The position numbers and the translations under genes were made by a program. The notes under the pieces are model-generated. The model saw nothing but the letters and a program-made list of their open reading frames with translations, made no database searches and was not told the origin of the DNA. A stretch of 47,957 nucleotides of DNA from Gammaproteobacteria bacterium (GTDB taxonomy: Bacteria > Pseudomonadota > Gammaproteobacteria > Steroidobacterales > Steroidobacteraceae), in the NCBI GenBank assembly GCA_030831085.1, contig JAURLT010000154.1:1-47957 (forward strand), read 5' to 3'. The stretch's first letter is position 1. Every line of letters starts with the position of its first letter. Below are positions 40,206 to 47,957 of the stretch, in pieces.

Positions 40206-43200
40206 ATGACCGCAGATCGACTGCTGGGCGTGCCCCTGCCCGCTCCGGCCGAAACCCTGTCATGGGGTGAGTTATATGGCTCGGCTCGCGCACTCGCCAT
40301 CGTGGAACTGGCCCTCGCGGCCCAAGGACCGGTGCTGGTGGTGGCTGAGACCAACCGGCAGGCGGTCTCGCTGCAGGGCGAGCTGACTTTTTTTGCGGGC
40401 GCCGACTTACCGGTCCGCGCCCTGCCCGGTCATGAGACGCTTCCCTACGACCCCTTCTCTCCACACCCGGACGTCGTGTCCGAGCGGCTGGAGACGCTGG
40501 CGAACCTGCCTCACCTGCGCCGCGGGGTGGTCATCATCAGCGCGGACACCCTCACCCAGCGCCTGCCGCCGCGGCAGCACGTTGAGGCCCACAGCTTCGA
40601 CCTGGTGCGCGGTACCCGTCTCGACCTGACCGCCTTTCGCAGCCGCCTGAGCGCCGCCGGGTACGCAGCCGTAGGGCAGGTCATGGCCCACGGCGAGTAC
40701 GCCATCCGCGGGTCGGTCATCGACCTGTTCCCGATGGGCGCCGATGAACCCTTGCGGCTGGATCTCTTTGACGACGAAATCGAAACGATTCGTCACTTCG
40801 ACCCCCAATCCCAGCGCTCCACCGGGGCACTGGATACGCTGCGCTTGCTCCCGGCACGTGAGTTCCCCACCACTCACGAGGCGGTCACCGCGTTCAGACA
40901 GCGCTGGAGGGCGGTCTTCGAGGGTGACCCTACACGCAGCCCTGTCTATCGCGCCGTGAGCGATGGACTCGCACCCGCTGGAATCGAGTCCTGGCTGCCA
41001 CTCTTTTTTGAGTCCGTGGCCTCGGTGTTCGACTACTTGCCCGGCGATACCACCGTCGTACTGGCCGGCGAGGTCCGGCACGGTATCGGGACCTTCCTCG
41101 AATCCGTTGAGGAGCGCTATGAGCAACGCCGGCACGACCTGGAAAGACCGCTCCTCCCACCCGCGAGGCTTTACCTCGCGACCGAAGAGATCGAGGACCG
41201 GCTCGGCCAGTTCGCCTGCGTGGTCGCCGAGTCAGCCAAGCTGGATTCGCTAAGTGTAAAGGGCCGTTGGCACAACGCTGGCAGCAGCGTGCCGCCCGCC
41301 TTGCGCATCGATCCTCGATCGGAGGATCCCGCCGGCGCCCTGCGGCAGTTCCTCTCCGGTTTTGCCGGCCCCGTCCTGCTGGTGGCCGACAGCGCAGGTC
41401 GGCGCGAGACCATCCTTGAGTTGTTGCGCGGGCAGCATCTCGATCCCCGGCCGGTCCAGGGCTGGTCTGAGTTCCTGACGATCAGGGTACCGCTGGCAGT
41501 TTGCACTGGTGCCGGCGTCGGCAGCCTGGTCCTGCCAGGAGCCGGACTGGCGCTCATTGCCGAGGATCAGCTGTTTGGTGAGCGGGCTCGCCAGGAGCGG
41601 CGACGACGGCGTGCTGACCGCGATCCTGGGGTCATCCTGCAGGAGCTCACCGACCTGTCGCCCGGAGCCCCGGTGGTGCACGAGGCGTACGGCGTCGGGC
41701 GCTACCTCGGCCTGCGGGTCATGGACGTCGAGGGACATCCGGGTGAATTCCTGGTCATCGAATACGCTGCCGGGGATCGCATTTACGTGCCGGTGCAGGG
41801 TCTCGACCAGGTCAGTCGATACACGGGCGCATCGCCGGACAGCGCACCCCTGCACAAGCTGGGCAGCGACCAGTGGGCACGGGCACGCCGCAAGGCCGCC
41901 GAGCGCATTCGCGATGTCGCCGCTGAACTGCTGGATCTGTATGCACGCCGTGCCGCCCGGCAGGGCCAGTCCGTGGCGCTGCGCGAAGCGGAGTACCAGG
42001 CTTTCGTTGCCGCCTTTCCCTTTGAGGAAACCCCTGACCAGGCCGAAGCCATCCGTCAGGTGCTGGCCGACCTCGCCTCCGGCCAGCCGATGGATCGGGT
42101 GGTCTGTGGTGATGTCGGTTTCGGCAAGACCGAGGTAGCCCTGCGCGCCGCCTTCAGCGTGGCGATGGCCGGCCGGCAGGTGGCGGTGCTGGTCCCGACC
42201 ACACTACTGGCCCAGCAGCATGCAAGGAATTTTGCCGACCGCTTCGCCGACTGGCCCATCCGGGTGGAGGACCTGTCGCGCTTCCGCACTGCCGCCGAAC
42301 AAAAGCGGGTGATCGCGGGCCTTAAAGAAGGCTCGGTGGACGTGGTCATCGGTACCCAGCGCCTGCTGCAGAGGGACGTGGCCTTCAAGGCGCTGGGCCT
42401 GGTGATCATCGACGAGGAGCACCGTTTCGGGGTGCGGGATAAGGAAAGGCTGCGCCAGCTACGCGCCGATGTGGACACCCTGACGCTGACGGCCACTCCC
42501 ATCCCCCGCACGCTCAACATGGCGCTCGGCGGCTTGCGTGACCTGAGCCTGATCACTACGGCCCCAGCGGAGCGGATGTCGATCGAGACCTTCATCTGCG
42601 AGTGGAACGAAGGCCTGGTAAGGGAAGCCCTGCTCCGCGAGATCCGCCGCGGGGGCCAGGCCTACTTCGTGCACAACGCAGTAGAAACCATCGAGCAAAC
42701 CACTGACCGCCTGGCCGAACTGGTCCCGGAGGCCGTCGTGCGCTTCGCCCACGGACAGATGCGCGAGTCCGAGCTGGAGCGCCTGATGCTCGACTTCTTT
42801 CACCAGCGATTCAACGTACTGGTCTGCACCACCATCATCGAGTCGGGCATCGACATCCCGACGGCCAACACCATCCTCATTGATCGCGCCGACAAGCTGG
42901 GGCTGGCCCAACTCCACCAGTTGCGCGGTCGAGTCGGGCGCTCCCACCACCGCGCCTTTGCCTACCTGATCGCTCCCAACCGCAAAGCCCTGAGCGTGGA
43001 CGCGGCCCGCCGCCTGGAGGCCATTGAGTCGCTGGAAGACCTCGGGGCCGGCTTCACCCTGGCCACCCATGACATGGAGATCCGCGGCGCGGGCGAGCTG
43101 CTCGGCGAGGGCCAGAGCGGACAGATCCAGGAGGTAGGGTTCAGTCTCTATATGGAAATGCTTGAGCGAGCGGTCGAGGCCATGCGGGCCGGCCGCGAAC

Positions 43201-43664
43201 CGGAACTGGAACGGCCGCTGCACTCCGGTCCAGAGGTGGAGCTGCAGGTGCCCGCGCTGCTGCCCGAGGACTACGTGGCCGACGTGAGCCTGCGCCTCAG
43301 GCTCTACAAGCGCATCTCGAGCGCCGGTGGCAACGAGGCACTGTCGGGCCTGCGCGAGGAACTCATTGATCGCTTCGGCCCGCTGCCAGAGGCCGCCCTG
43401 ACGCTCTTCAGGGTGGCGGCCCTGCGCACGAGGGCGGCACGCCTGGGGCTCGCGCGAGTGGAATTCGGTGCTGCCGGTGGGCTGGTGGTCTTTGGCGCCG
43501 GGCACAGCGTCGACCCGCTCAAGGTGATCAAGCTCATACAGGGTCAGCCGGACCGCTATCGCATGGACGGGCCGGAGCGGCTGCGGGTGCGCATGGACCT
43601 CGCCGATCCCGACCTGCGCATCAGGATGGCCGAGCGCCTGGTGAGCGGACTCGAGCCCGGCTGA
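40206..43664 (+). CDS. mfd: Transcription-repair coupling factor
   Basis: An 1152-aa DNA translocase that removes stalled RNA polymerase and recruits UvrA. Domains in order: UvrB-like N-terminus (LPGHETLPYDPFSPHPDVVS), the RNA-polymerase-interacting domain (about 480-545, EFLVIEYAAGDRIYVPVQGL), the RecG-like helicase with Walker A GDVGFGKTE (about 635) and DEEHRFG (about 735), motif VI QLRGRVGRS, and the C-terminal TRCF domain. Full length. Confidence 0.98.
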   Translation: MTADRLLGVPLPAPAETLSWGELYGSARALAIVELALAAQGPVLVVAETNRQAVSLQGELTFFAGADLPVRALPGHETLPYDPFSPHPDVVSERLETLANLPHLRRGVVIISADTLTQRLPPRQHVEAHSFDLVRGTRLDLTAFRSRLSAAGYAAVGQVMAHGEYAIRGSVIDLFPMGADEPLRLDLFDDEIETIRHFDPQSQRSTGALDTLRLLPAREFPTTHEAVTAFRQRWRAVFEGDPTRSPVYRAVSDGLAPAGIESWLPLFFESVASVFDYLPGDTTVVLAGEVRHGIGTFLESVEERYEQRRHDLERPLLPPARLYLATEEIEDRLGQFACVVAESAKLDSLSVKGRWHNAGSSVPPALRIDPRSEDPAGALRQFLSGFAGPVLLVADSAGRRETILELLRGQHLDPRPVQGWSEFLTIRVPLAVCTGAGVGSLVLPGAGLALIAEDQLFGERARQERRRRRADRDPGVILQELTDLSPGAPVVHEAYGVGRYLGLRVMDVEGHPGEFLVIEYAAGDRIYVPVQGLDQVSRYTGASPDSAPLHKLGSDQWARARRKAAERIRDVAAELLDLYARRAARQGQSVALREAEYQAFVAAFPFEETPDQAEAIRQVLADLASGQPMDRVVCGDVGFGKTEVALRAAFSVAMAGRQVAVLVPTTLLAQQHARNFADRFADWPIRVEDLSRFRTAAEQKRVIAGLKEGSVDVVIGTQRLLQRDVAFKALGLVIIDEEHRFGVRDKERLRQLRADVDTLTLTATPIPRTLNMALGGLRDLSLITTAPAERMSIETFICEWNEGLVREALLREIRRGGQAYFVHNAVETIEQTTDRLAELVPEAVVRFAHGQMRESELERLMLDFFHQRFNVLVCTTIIESGIDIPTANTILIDRADKLGLAQLHQLRGRVGRSHHRAFAYLIAPNRKALSVDAARRLEAIESLEDLGAGFTLATHDMEIRGAGELLGEGQSGQIQEVGFSLYMEMLERAVEAMRAGREPELERPLHSGPEVELQVPALLPEDYVADVSLRLRLYKRISSAGGNEALSGLREELIDRFGPLPEAALTLFRVAALRTRAARLGLARVEFGAAGGLVVFGAGHSVDPLKVIKLIQGQPDRYRMDGPERLRVRMDLADPDLRIRMAERLVSGLEPG

Positions 43665-44699
43665 TCAGGGCTCCAGTCGCAGCGGAGGCGCGTCGAAGCA
43701 GTGGCTGGCCGTCGCACAGGCCCGTTCCCAGCGAACCGGGTCGACAGCATCCGCCGGCGCGCGCCCGTGCAGGCGCGACAGGCGCAATTGGCTGACTGGC
43801 GCAGGCTGCATTTCGAGCGAGTCAAGAACCTGCTCGACGGCGGCTCGGTCGTTGCAGACAGGCAGCATGTCGCAGCCGGCGGCGAGCGCAAGCCGCGCCC
43901 GCTCGACTATGGAGCCGAAACTGGCAGCACCCTGCATGCAGAGGTCATCAGTGAACACGGCCCCACGAAAATCCAGGCGCCCGCGCAGCTCGTCCTCTAT
44001 CCAGCGTCGTGACAGGCTCGGGGGCAGGGCGTCCACCTCCGGAAACAACACATGTGCGGCCATGACCGAGCGCAGGCCGTTGGCGATCAGGCGTCGGTAG
44101 GTGCCGAGCTCCTCGTCAAGATCCGCGAGAGCTCGTCGGTCGATCGGCAATTCGTGGTGCGAATCCGGCTTGACGGCGCCATGACCCGGGTAGTGCTTGG
44201 CCGTCCCGGACATCCCGGCCTCGGCCATGCCACGCAGGTAGCTGATGGCGAGTTCGGCGACGGCCACTGGATTGCGGTGAAAAGCCCGGTCACCGATCAC
44301 GCCACTCACGCCGAAATCAAGGTCGATGCAGGGCGCAAAGGACAGATCGATGCCGCAGGCCACCAATTCGGTGGCCATCAGCCAGCCGAGGTCGCGGGCC
44401 ATGGCCAGCCCCGTCAGTCGATCGAGGTCGTACTGGCGCCCCAGGGCACGCAGCGGCGGCAGACGCTGGAAGCCCTCGCGGAAGCGCTGCACCCGCCCGC
44501 CCTCCTGGTCTACCGCGACCAGCAGACCCGGGGATCGCGCCGACTTGATCTCGGCCACCAGGCGGCACAGTTGCTCCCGATGCTCGAAATTACGCGCGAA
44601 CAGGATGACCCCACCCACCAGGGGATGGGCCAGCAGGTCCCGCTCCGCCGGCTCCACGGCGACACCACCCAGATCGACCATGATAGGACCGAGGGCCAT
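43665..44699 (-). CDS. nagZ: Beta-N-acetylglucosaminidase
   Basis: A glycoside hydrolase family 3 enzyme that removes GlcNAc from muropeptides in cytoplasmic peptidoglycan recycling. The 344-aa protein has VAVDQEGGRVQRF (62-74), the KHYPGHG motif (168-174), with its His-dependent acid/base, and the nucleophile Asp251 in FTDDLCM. The stop abuts that of mfd (TGATCA). Products feed anhydro-MurNAc recycling and, in some species, AmpC induction. Confidence 0.96.
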   Translation of the reverse strand: MALGPIMVDLGGVAVEPAERDLLAHPLVGGVILFARNFEHREQLCRLVAEIKSARSPGLLVAVDQEGGRVQRFREGFQRLPPLRALGRQYDLDRLTGLAMARDLGWLMATELVACGIDLSFAPCIDLDFGVSGVIGDRAFHRNPVAVAELAISYLRGMAEAGMSGTAKHYPGHGAVKPDSHHELPIDRRALADLDEELGTYRRLIANGLRSVMAAHVLFPEVDALPPSLSRRWIEDELRGRLDFRGAVFTDDLCMQGAASFGSIVERARLALAAGCDMLPVCNDRAAVEQVLDSLEMQPAPVSQLRLSRLHGRAPADAVDPVRWERACATASHCFDAPPLRLEP

Positions 44700-44724
44700 G
44701 TCTCAGGATAGCAGCAGTCGGGCT

Positions 44725-46023
44725 TCAGCGAGGTTCGAAGGTGGCCACGGATTCCACGTGTGAGGTGTGGGGGAACATGTCCATCACGCCGGCCGCGACC
44801 AGCGCATAGCCCTGCTGGTGGACCAGCAGCCCGGCATCGCGTGCCAGGCTGGCAGGATGGCAGGAGACGTAGACGATACGGCGCGGCCGCAGTCGACCCA
44901 GCATCGGCAGCAGGGCCTCGGCGCCAGCCCGGGGCGGGTCCAGCAGCACGAGGTCACAGGGTTGCTTGGCCCAGGTCGCCGAAACGGGGTCCACAGCAAG
45001 GTCCGCGTGCAGGAAAGAGGCATTGCTCACACCATTCAGGCCCGCATTCGCAGCCGCGCGATCCACCAAGGCCGGCTCGCCCTCCACCCCAAGCACACTG
45101 CCAGCACGCCTGGCGAGCGGCAGCGTAAAGTTACCCACCCCGCAGAACAGGTCGAGCACCCGATCTTCGGGATCGGGATCGAGCAGATCCACGGCCAGCG
45201 CGACAGCCTTGCGGTTAACCTCCGCGTTAACCTGCACGAAGCCCACTGGGCTGTACTCGATCCGCAGATCGCCGGGCAGGGTGTAGAACGGCAGCGTGCC
45301 GTCGCCGTCCAGCGGGACGATGGAATCGAGTCCGGCCGGCTGCAGCCATATGCGCAGATCGTGCTCGGCCGCAAATCCACGCAACAGCGACTTGTCCGCC
45401 TCTTGCAGGGACTCCAGGATCCTGAACACGAGGACGGTACCCGCCTCCGCCACCGACACCTCGATCTGCGGCAGCCGATTGCGTATCGACAAGCCAGCCA
45501 CCAGCTCGCCAAGCGGACCGAGCAGCTCATCCACCGGTGCGGCGAGGATGGGACAGGCGGCCATGTCGGTGATGTAGGGCTTGGCGCGCTCCCTGAAGCC
45601 GACCAGCACCCGCTGCTTGCGCTCCACCCACTTCACACCGAGGCGGGCGCGCCGACGATAGCGCCAGGCCGGACCCCTCACCGGCTCGAGCCACCTCCCC
45701 GGCGCAACCTTGCCGAGCCTGGCTAATTGCTCCCCCAGGTCAGCCTGCTTGGCTGCCAACTGGCCTTCAGGTGACAAGTGCTGCAGGCTGCAACCCCCGC
45801 AGGTGCCGAAGCTGGGACAGCCCGGCTCGACCCGCGCCGGGCTGGGGCGCAGCACTTCTACCAGCCTGGCATGGCTGAACTTGCGCGCTTCATGCAAGCG
45901 ATCGATGCGCACCTGCTCACCCGGCAGGGCGCCCTCGATGAACACCGCCTTGCCATCGAGTCGCCCCACGCCCCGCCCATCATGAGCCAGGCCGTCGACC
46001 TCGACGATCAGTTCGGTTCCCAT
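44725..46023 (-). CDS. rlmD: 23S rRNA (uracil-C5)-methyltransferase RlmD
   Basis: Methylates U1939 of 23S rRNA with S-adenosylmethionine. The 432-aa protein has an N-terminal TRAM domain ([20 protein letters not shown]), a 4Fe-4S motif (CPSFGTCGGCSLQH with a later Cys in AACPIL), the SAM motif VLDLFCGVGNFTLPLA, and the nucleophile in YVSCHPASLARD. E. coli has Asn where this protein has His after that Cys. The start at 46023 (MGTELIVEV) overlaps the exonuclease end by 16 bases. Confidence 0.95.
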   Translation of the reverse strand: MGTELIVEVDGLAHDGRGVGRLDGKAVFIEGALPGEQVRIDRLHEARKFSHARLVEVLRPSPARVEPGCPSFGTCGGCSLQHLSPEGQLAAKQADLGEQLARLGKVAPGRWLEPVRGPAWRYRRRARLGVKWVERKQRVLVGFRERAKPYITDMAACPILAAPVDELLGPLGELVAGLSIRNRLPQIEVSVAEAGTVLVFRILESLQEADKSLLRGFAAEHDLRIWLQPAGLDSIVPLDGDGTLPFYTLPGDLRIEYSPVGFVQVNAEVNRKAVALAVDLLDPDPEDRVLDLFCGVGNFTLPLARRAGSVLGVEGEPALVDRAAANAGLNGVSNASFLHADLAVDPVSATWAKQPCDLVLLDPPRAGAEALLPMLGRLRPRRIVYVSCHPASLARDAGLLVHQQGYALVAAGVMDMFPHTSHVESVATFEPR

Positions 46024-46784
46024 GCTGCCGCGAACTGCTGCCAGTGGGGCTCCTGGCGCTCCTCCAGCCACTCGAAGACCCGGGCCAGTTCTTCCTCGTA
46101 CAATGCCTCGTCGAGCCGCCCGCGAATCAATTCGAACCGAAGATAAACCAGGTAGGTGTTCATCACGTCGGTCTCGCAGTAGGCACGCACCTCACTGATG
46201 CGACCTCCCTGCACCGCGTCCCAGACCTTGTCGCCACTCATGCCGAGCTTCCCCGGCAGACCCAGCAGCAGGGCCACGTTTTCCAGGCTGGCCCGGCCGC
46301 GCCCCTGAAAGCCGGAGAGCACGTCCATCAGGTCGATATGCCGCCAATGGAACCGTGACAGATAATTGTTGTAACGGTAACTGGAATCCCCCTCGCCCAC
46401 CTCCCAGTAACGTGGTGAGGCGACCCCGTGCTTGAGCATCCGGTAGTGCAGCACCGGCAGATCGAAGCCACTGCCGTTCCAGGACACCAGCGTGGGCTGG
46501 GTTTTTTCCAGGCCGGCGAAGAACCGTTGCAGCAATTCCACCTCGGGCGAATCGACCTGGCCCAGGCTCCACACGGCCAGATTGTTGTGCGCCCGGTAAA
46601 CGGCTGCGATTGAGGCAATCCGGTGTTGCTCAAAGGGCAGGAAATCAGAACCGGTCTCCTCGCGGCGACGGGCGAACATGGCCTCCGCTACGTCGGCGTC
46701 ACTGGCATCCTGCATACCCAGCTGGCGCCGGCCGAGCTCGACGTCTGGAATGGTCTCAATGTCGAACACCAGGCAATTGATCAT
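46008..46784 (-). CDS. Predicted DEDD 3'-5' exonuclease (PolB-like, Pfam DNA_pol_B_exo2)
   Basis: A 258-aa protein opening [20 protein letters not shown], with the ExoI motif FDIET, an ExoII-like [14 protein letters not shown] and an ExoIII region ([18 protein letters not shown]). This is the predicted PolB-like exonuclease family often found near pdxJ or in repair contexts; activity on DNA is inferred. The start at 46784 overlaps the pdxJ stop (ATGA), so the gene is coupled to pdxJ. The frame is open upstream, but that part has no family match. Confidence 0.9.
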   Translation of the reverse strand: MINCLVFDIETIPDVELGRRQLGMQDASDADVAEAMFARRREETGSDFLPFEQHRIASIAAVYRAHNNLAVWSLGQVDSPEVELLQRFFAGLEKTQPTLVSWNGSGFDLPVLHYRMLKHGVASPRYWEVGEGDSSYRYNNYLSRFHWRHIDLMDVLSGFQGRGRASLENVALLLGLPGKLGMSGDKVWDAVQGGRISEVRAYCETDVMNTYLVYLRFELIRGRLDEALYEEELARVFEWLEERQEPHWQQFAAAWEPN

Positions 46785-47524
46785 CCAGGGTTCCTCGCTG
46801 CGACCATCAGGCGCTTCATCTCGGCGATCGCCACGTTCCAACCGGAAAATACGGCCCTTGCCACGATCGAGTGGCCGATGTTGAGTTCGTGCAGGTCAGC
46901 CAGTGCGGCAACCGGCTGGACGTTGTGATAATCCAGGCCGTGACCCGCGTTGACGATCAGTCCTGCCTCACGGGCCACTCGGGCCGCCAGCGCCAATCGC
47001 TCGAGTTCCTCGCGCCTGGCTGGCCCCCTTGCATGGGCATAGCTGCCGGTATGCAATTCGACGATGGCGGCTCCGGCGCTGGCAGCTGCCTCCACCTGCA
47101 ACGGGTCTGGATCGATGAATAGCGAGACCACGATGCCCTCCGCGGCCAACAGCGAACATTGGCCCGCCAGCTGGGGACCCTTGCCGATGACATCCAGTCC
47201 ACCCTCCGTGGTGACCTCCTCGCGTCGCTCGGGTACCAGGCAGACCTCGTCCGGCCGGATTTCGCGGGCTATGTCCAACATCTCGACCGTCGCCGCCAGC
47301 TCCAGGTTCATCCGCGTCTTCAGCAGGTCACGCAGGCGCCAGACATCGTGATCCTGGATATGTCGCCGGTCCTCCCGCAGGTGCAGCGTAATGCAGTCCG
47401 CCCCGGCCTGCTCGGCCATCAACGCCGCCAGGACCGGATCAGGGTCTTTGCCGCGCCGGGCCTGGCGCAGCGTGGCCACGTGGTCGACGTTTACGCCAAG
47501 GCCAATCAACTGAGGGGTCTTCAA
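46781..47524 (-). CDS. pdxJ: Pyridoxine 5'-phosphate synthase
   Basis: Condenses 1-deoxyxylulose 5-phosphate with 3-amino-1-hydroxyacetone 1-phosphate in vitamin B6 synthesis. The 247-aa TIM barrel starts [20 protein letters not shown] from a TTG that overlaps the recO stop (TTGA), and has [32 protein letters not shown] and [11 protein letters not shown]. The recO-pdxJ order is conserved. Confidence 0.96.
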   Translation of the reverse strand: MKTPQLIGLGVNVDHVATLRQARRGKDPDPVLAALMAEQAGADCITLHLREDRRHIQDHDVWRLRDLLKTRMNLELAATVEMLDIAREIRPDEVCLVPERREEVTTEGGLDVIGKGPQLAGQCSLLAAEGIVVSLFIDPDPLQVEAAASAGAAIVELHTGSYAHARGPARREELERLALAARVAREAGLIVNAGHGLDYHNVQPVAALADLHELNIGHSIVARAVFSGWNVAIAEMKRLMVAARNPG

Positions 47525-47957
47525 GCGTCTTTCTCCAGCTTGCGCAATTCCAGCATGACCTCCCGACTGCGCAAGCCGCGACCGTCGAGACAGTGCTCCA
47601 GCGCTTCGCGAGCCAGCCGCTTGGCCGCGCGCAACGCCGAGGGCGACTCCAGCCGGTTCTCGGCGATGTCCGCCAGGTCGGCACCACATAGGCCGGCGCC
47701 AGCGTCCGACTTGCGACGGAAGCCAAGGCCAGGACGATAATCGTAAAAACCCTCCGGCTCGAGTCCGCTGAAGTCAGGGGCATAGCCTAGCTCGCCCAGC
47801 AGGGCGAACTCAAAGCGCCGCAGGACGATCTCCTCCGCGGCCGACTCCGCGAGGCCACTCACCGCGAGCAGATAGGCGCCGAAAATGCCCTCGGAGGGTT
47901 CTGCCTCGGGCAGCAGCTTGAGCAGGAGTTCATTGAGGTAGAAGCCCGATAGCAGCC
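47521..47957 (-). CDS. recO: DNA repair protein RecO, C-terminal part
   Basis: Mediates RecA loading with RecR. The 145 residues visible begin inside the protein with [14 protein letters not shown], a conserved RecO helix, and continue [15 protein letters not shown] to a C-terminus [18 protein letters not shown]. The 5' end lies outside the window. The stop overlaps the TTG start of pdxJ. Confidence 0.93.
   Translation of the reverse strand, partial: LLSGFYLNELLLKLLPEAEPSEGIFGAYLLAVSGLAESAAEEIVLRRFEFALLGELGYAPDFSGLEPEGFYDYRPGLGFRRKSDAGAGLCGADLADIAENRLESPSALRAAKRLAREALEHCLDGRGLRSREVMLELRKLEKDA

Noticed and set aside
1-47957. CRISPR arrays, rRNA operons or insertion sequences
   Set aside because: No regularly spaced array of identical repeats with unique spacers, no rRNA sequence and no transposase ORF was seen.

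Overview
The window is GC-rich chromosomal DNA of a gammaproteobacterium. The evidence is gene order: yceD-rpmF, maf, rluC and rne sit together as in many Gammaproteobacteria, and kdsB-ycaR-lpxK-msbA-exbD-exbB-comEC-lolDCE is followed by mfd and nagZ. The outer-membrane lipoprotein end, the Lol machinery and a TonB receptor indicate a Gram-negative envelope. I cannot name the genus.

Left backbone (1-7.7 kb): the 3' end of an Lpp-like lipoprotein gene faces an L,D-transpeptidase. Then come fabH, rpmF and yceD (plsX is absent between rpmF and fabH), maf, rluC and rne with a long structured leader.

Genomic island (about 7.71-27.57 kb, 19.8 kb): an element is inserted in the phosphatase-loop codons of a low-molecular-weight tyrosine phosphatase gene (ptpA). 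A 13-bp direct repeat marks both ends. The intact gene now carries a replacement N-terminus, and the original first codons are stranded at the far end of the island next to their old upstream neighbours. The left part holds a P4-type integrase and an overlapping operon of an excisionase-like protein, a Cys-motif protein, a putative replication protein with an iteron array and an AT-rich tract inside its own gene (a lambda-O-like layout), and a small basic protein. Next are an SRPBCC protein, a secreted protein, an HNH nuclease and a short tyrosine recombinase. An 11-kb block between two 131-bp direct repeats, each containing the 3' half of a tRNA-Phe, follows. It encodes a LysR regulator, two MFS transporters, two related CopD-like membrane proteins, a TonB receptor, an Atz/Trz-type amidohydrolase, a VOC protein and an unknown protein. 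It reads as an uptake-and-hydrolysis cluster for an unknown small molecule.

Right backbone (27.6-48 kb): a SnoaL-like protein and a medium-chain dehydrogenase (the former upstream neighbours of ptpA), a YqhA protein, then genes for Kdo activation (kdsB), lipid A phosphorylation (lpxK) and flipping (msbA), an ExbB/ExbD pair, DNA uptake (comEC) and lipoprotein release (lolD and two lolC/E). After these come a small secreted protein, mfd, nagZ, rlmD, a DEDD exonuclease, pdxJ and the 3' part of recO. Many neighbours overlap by four bases, so operons are tightly coupled.
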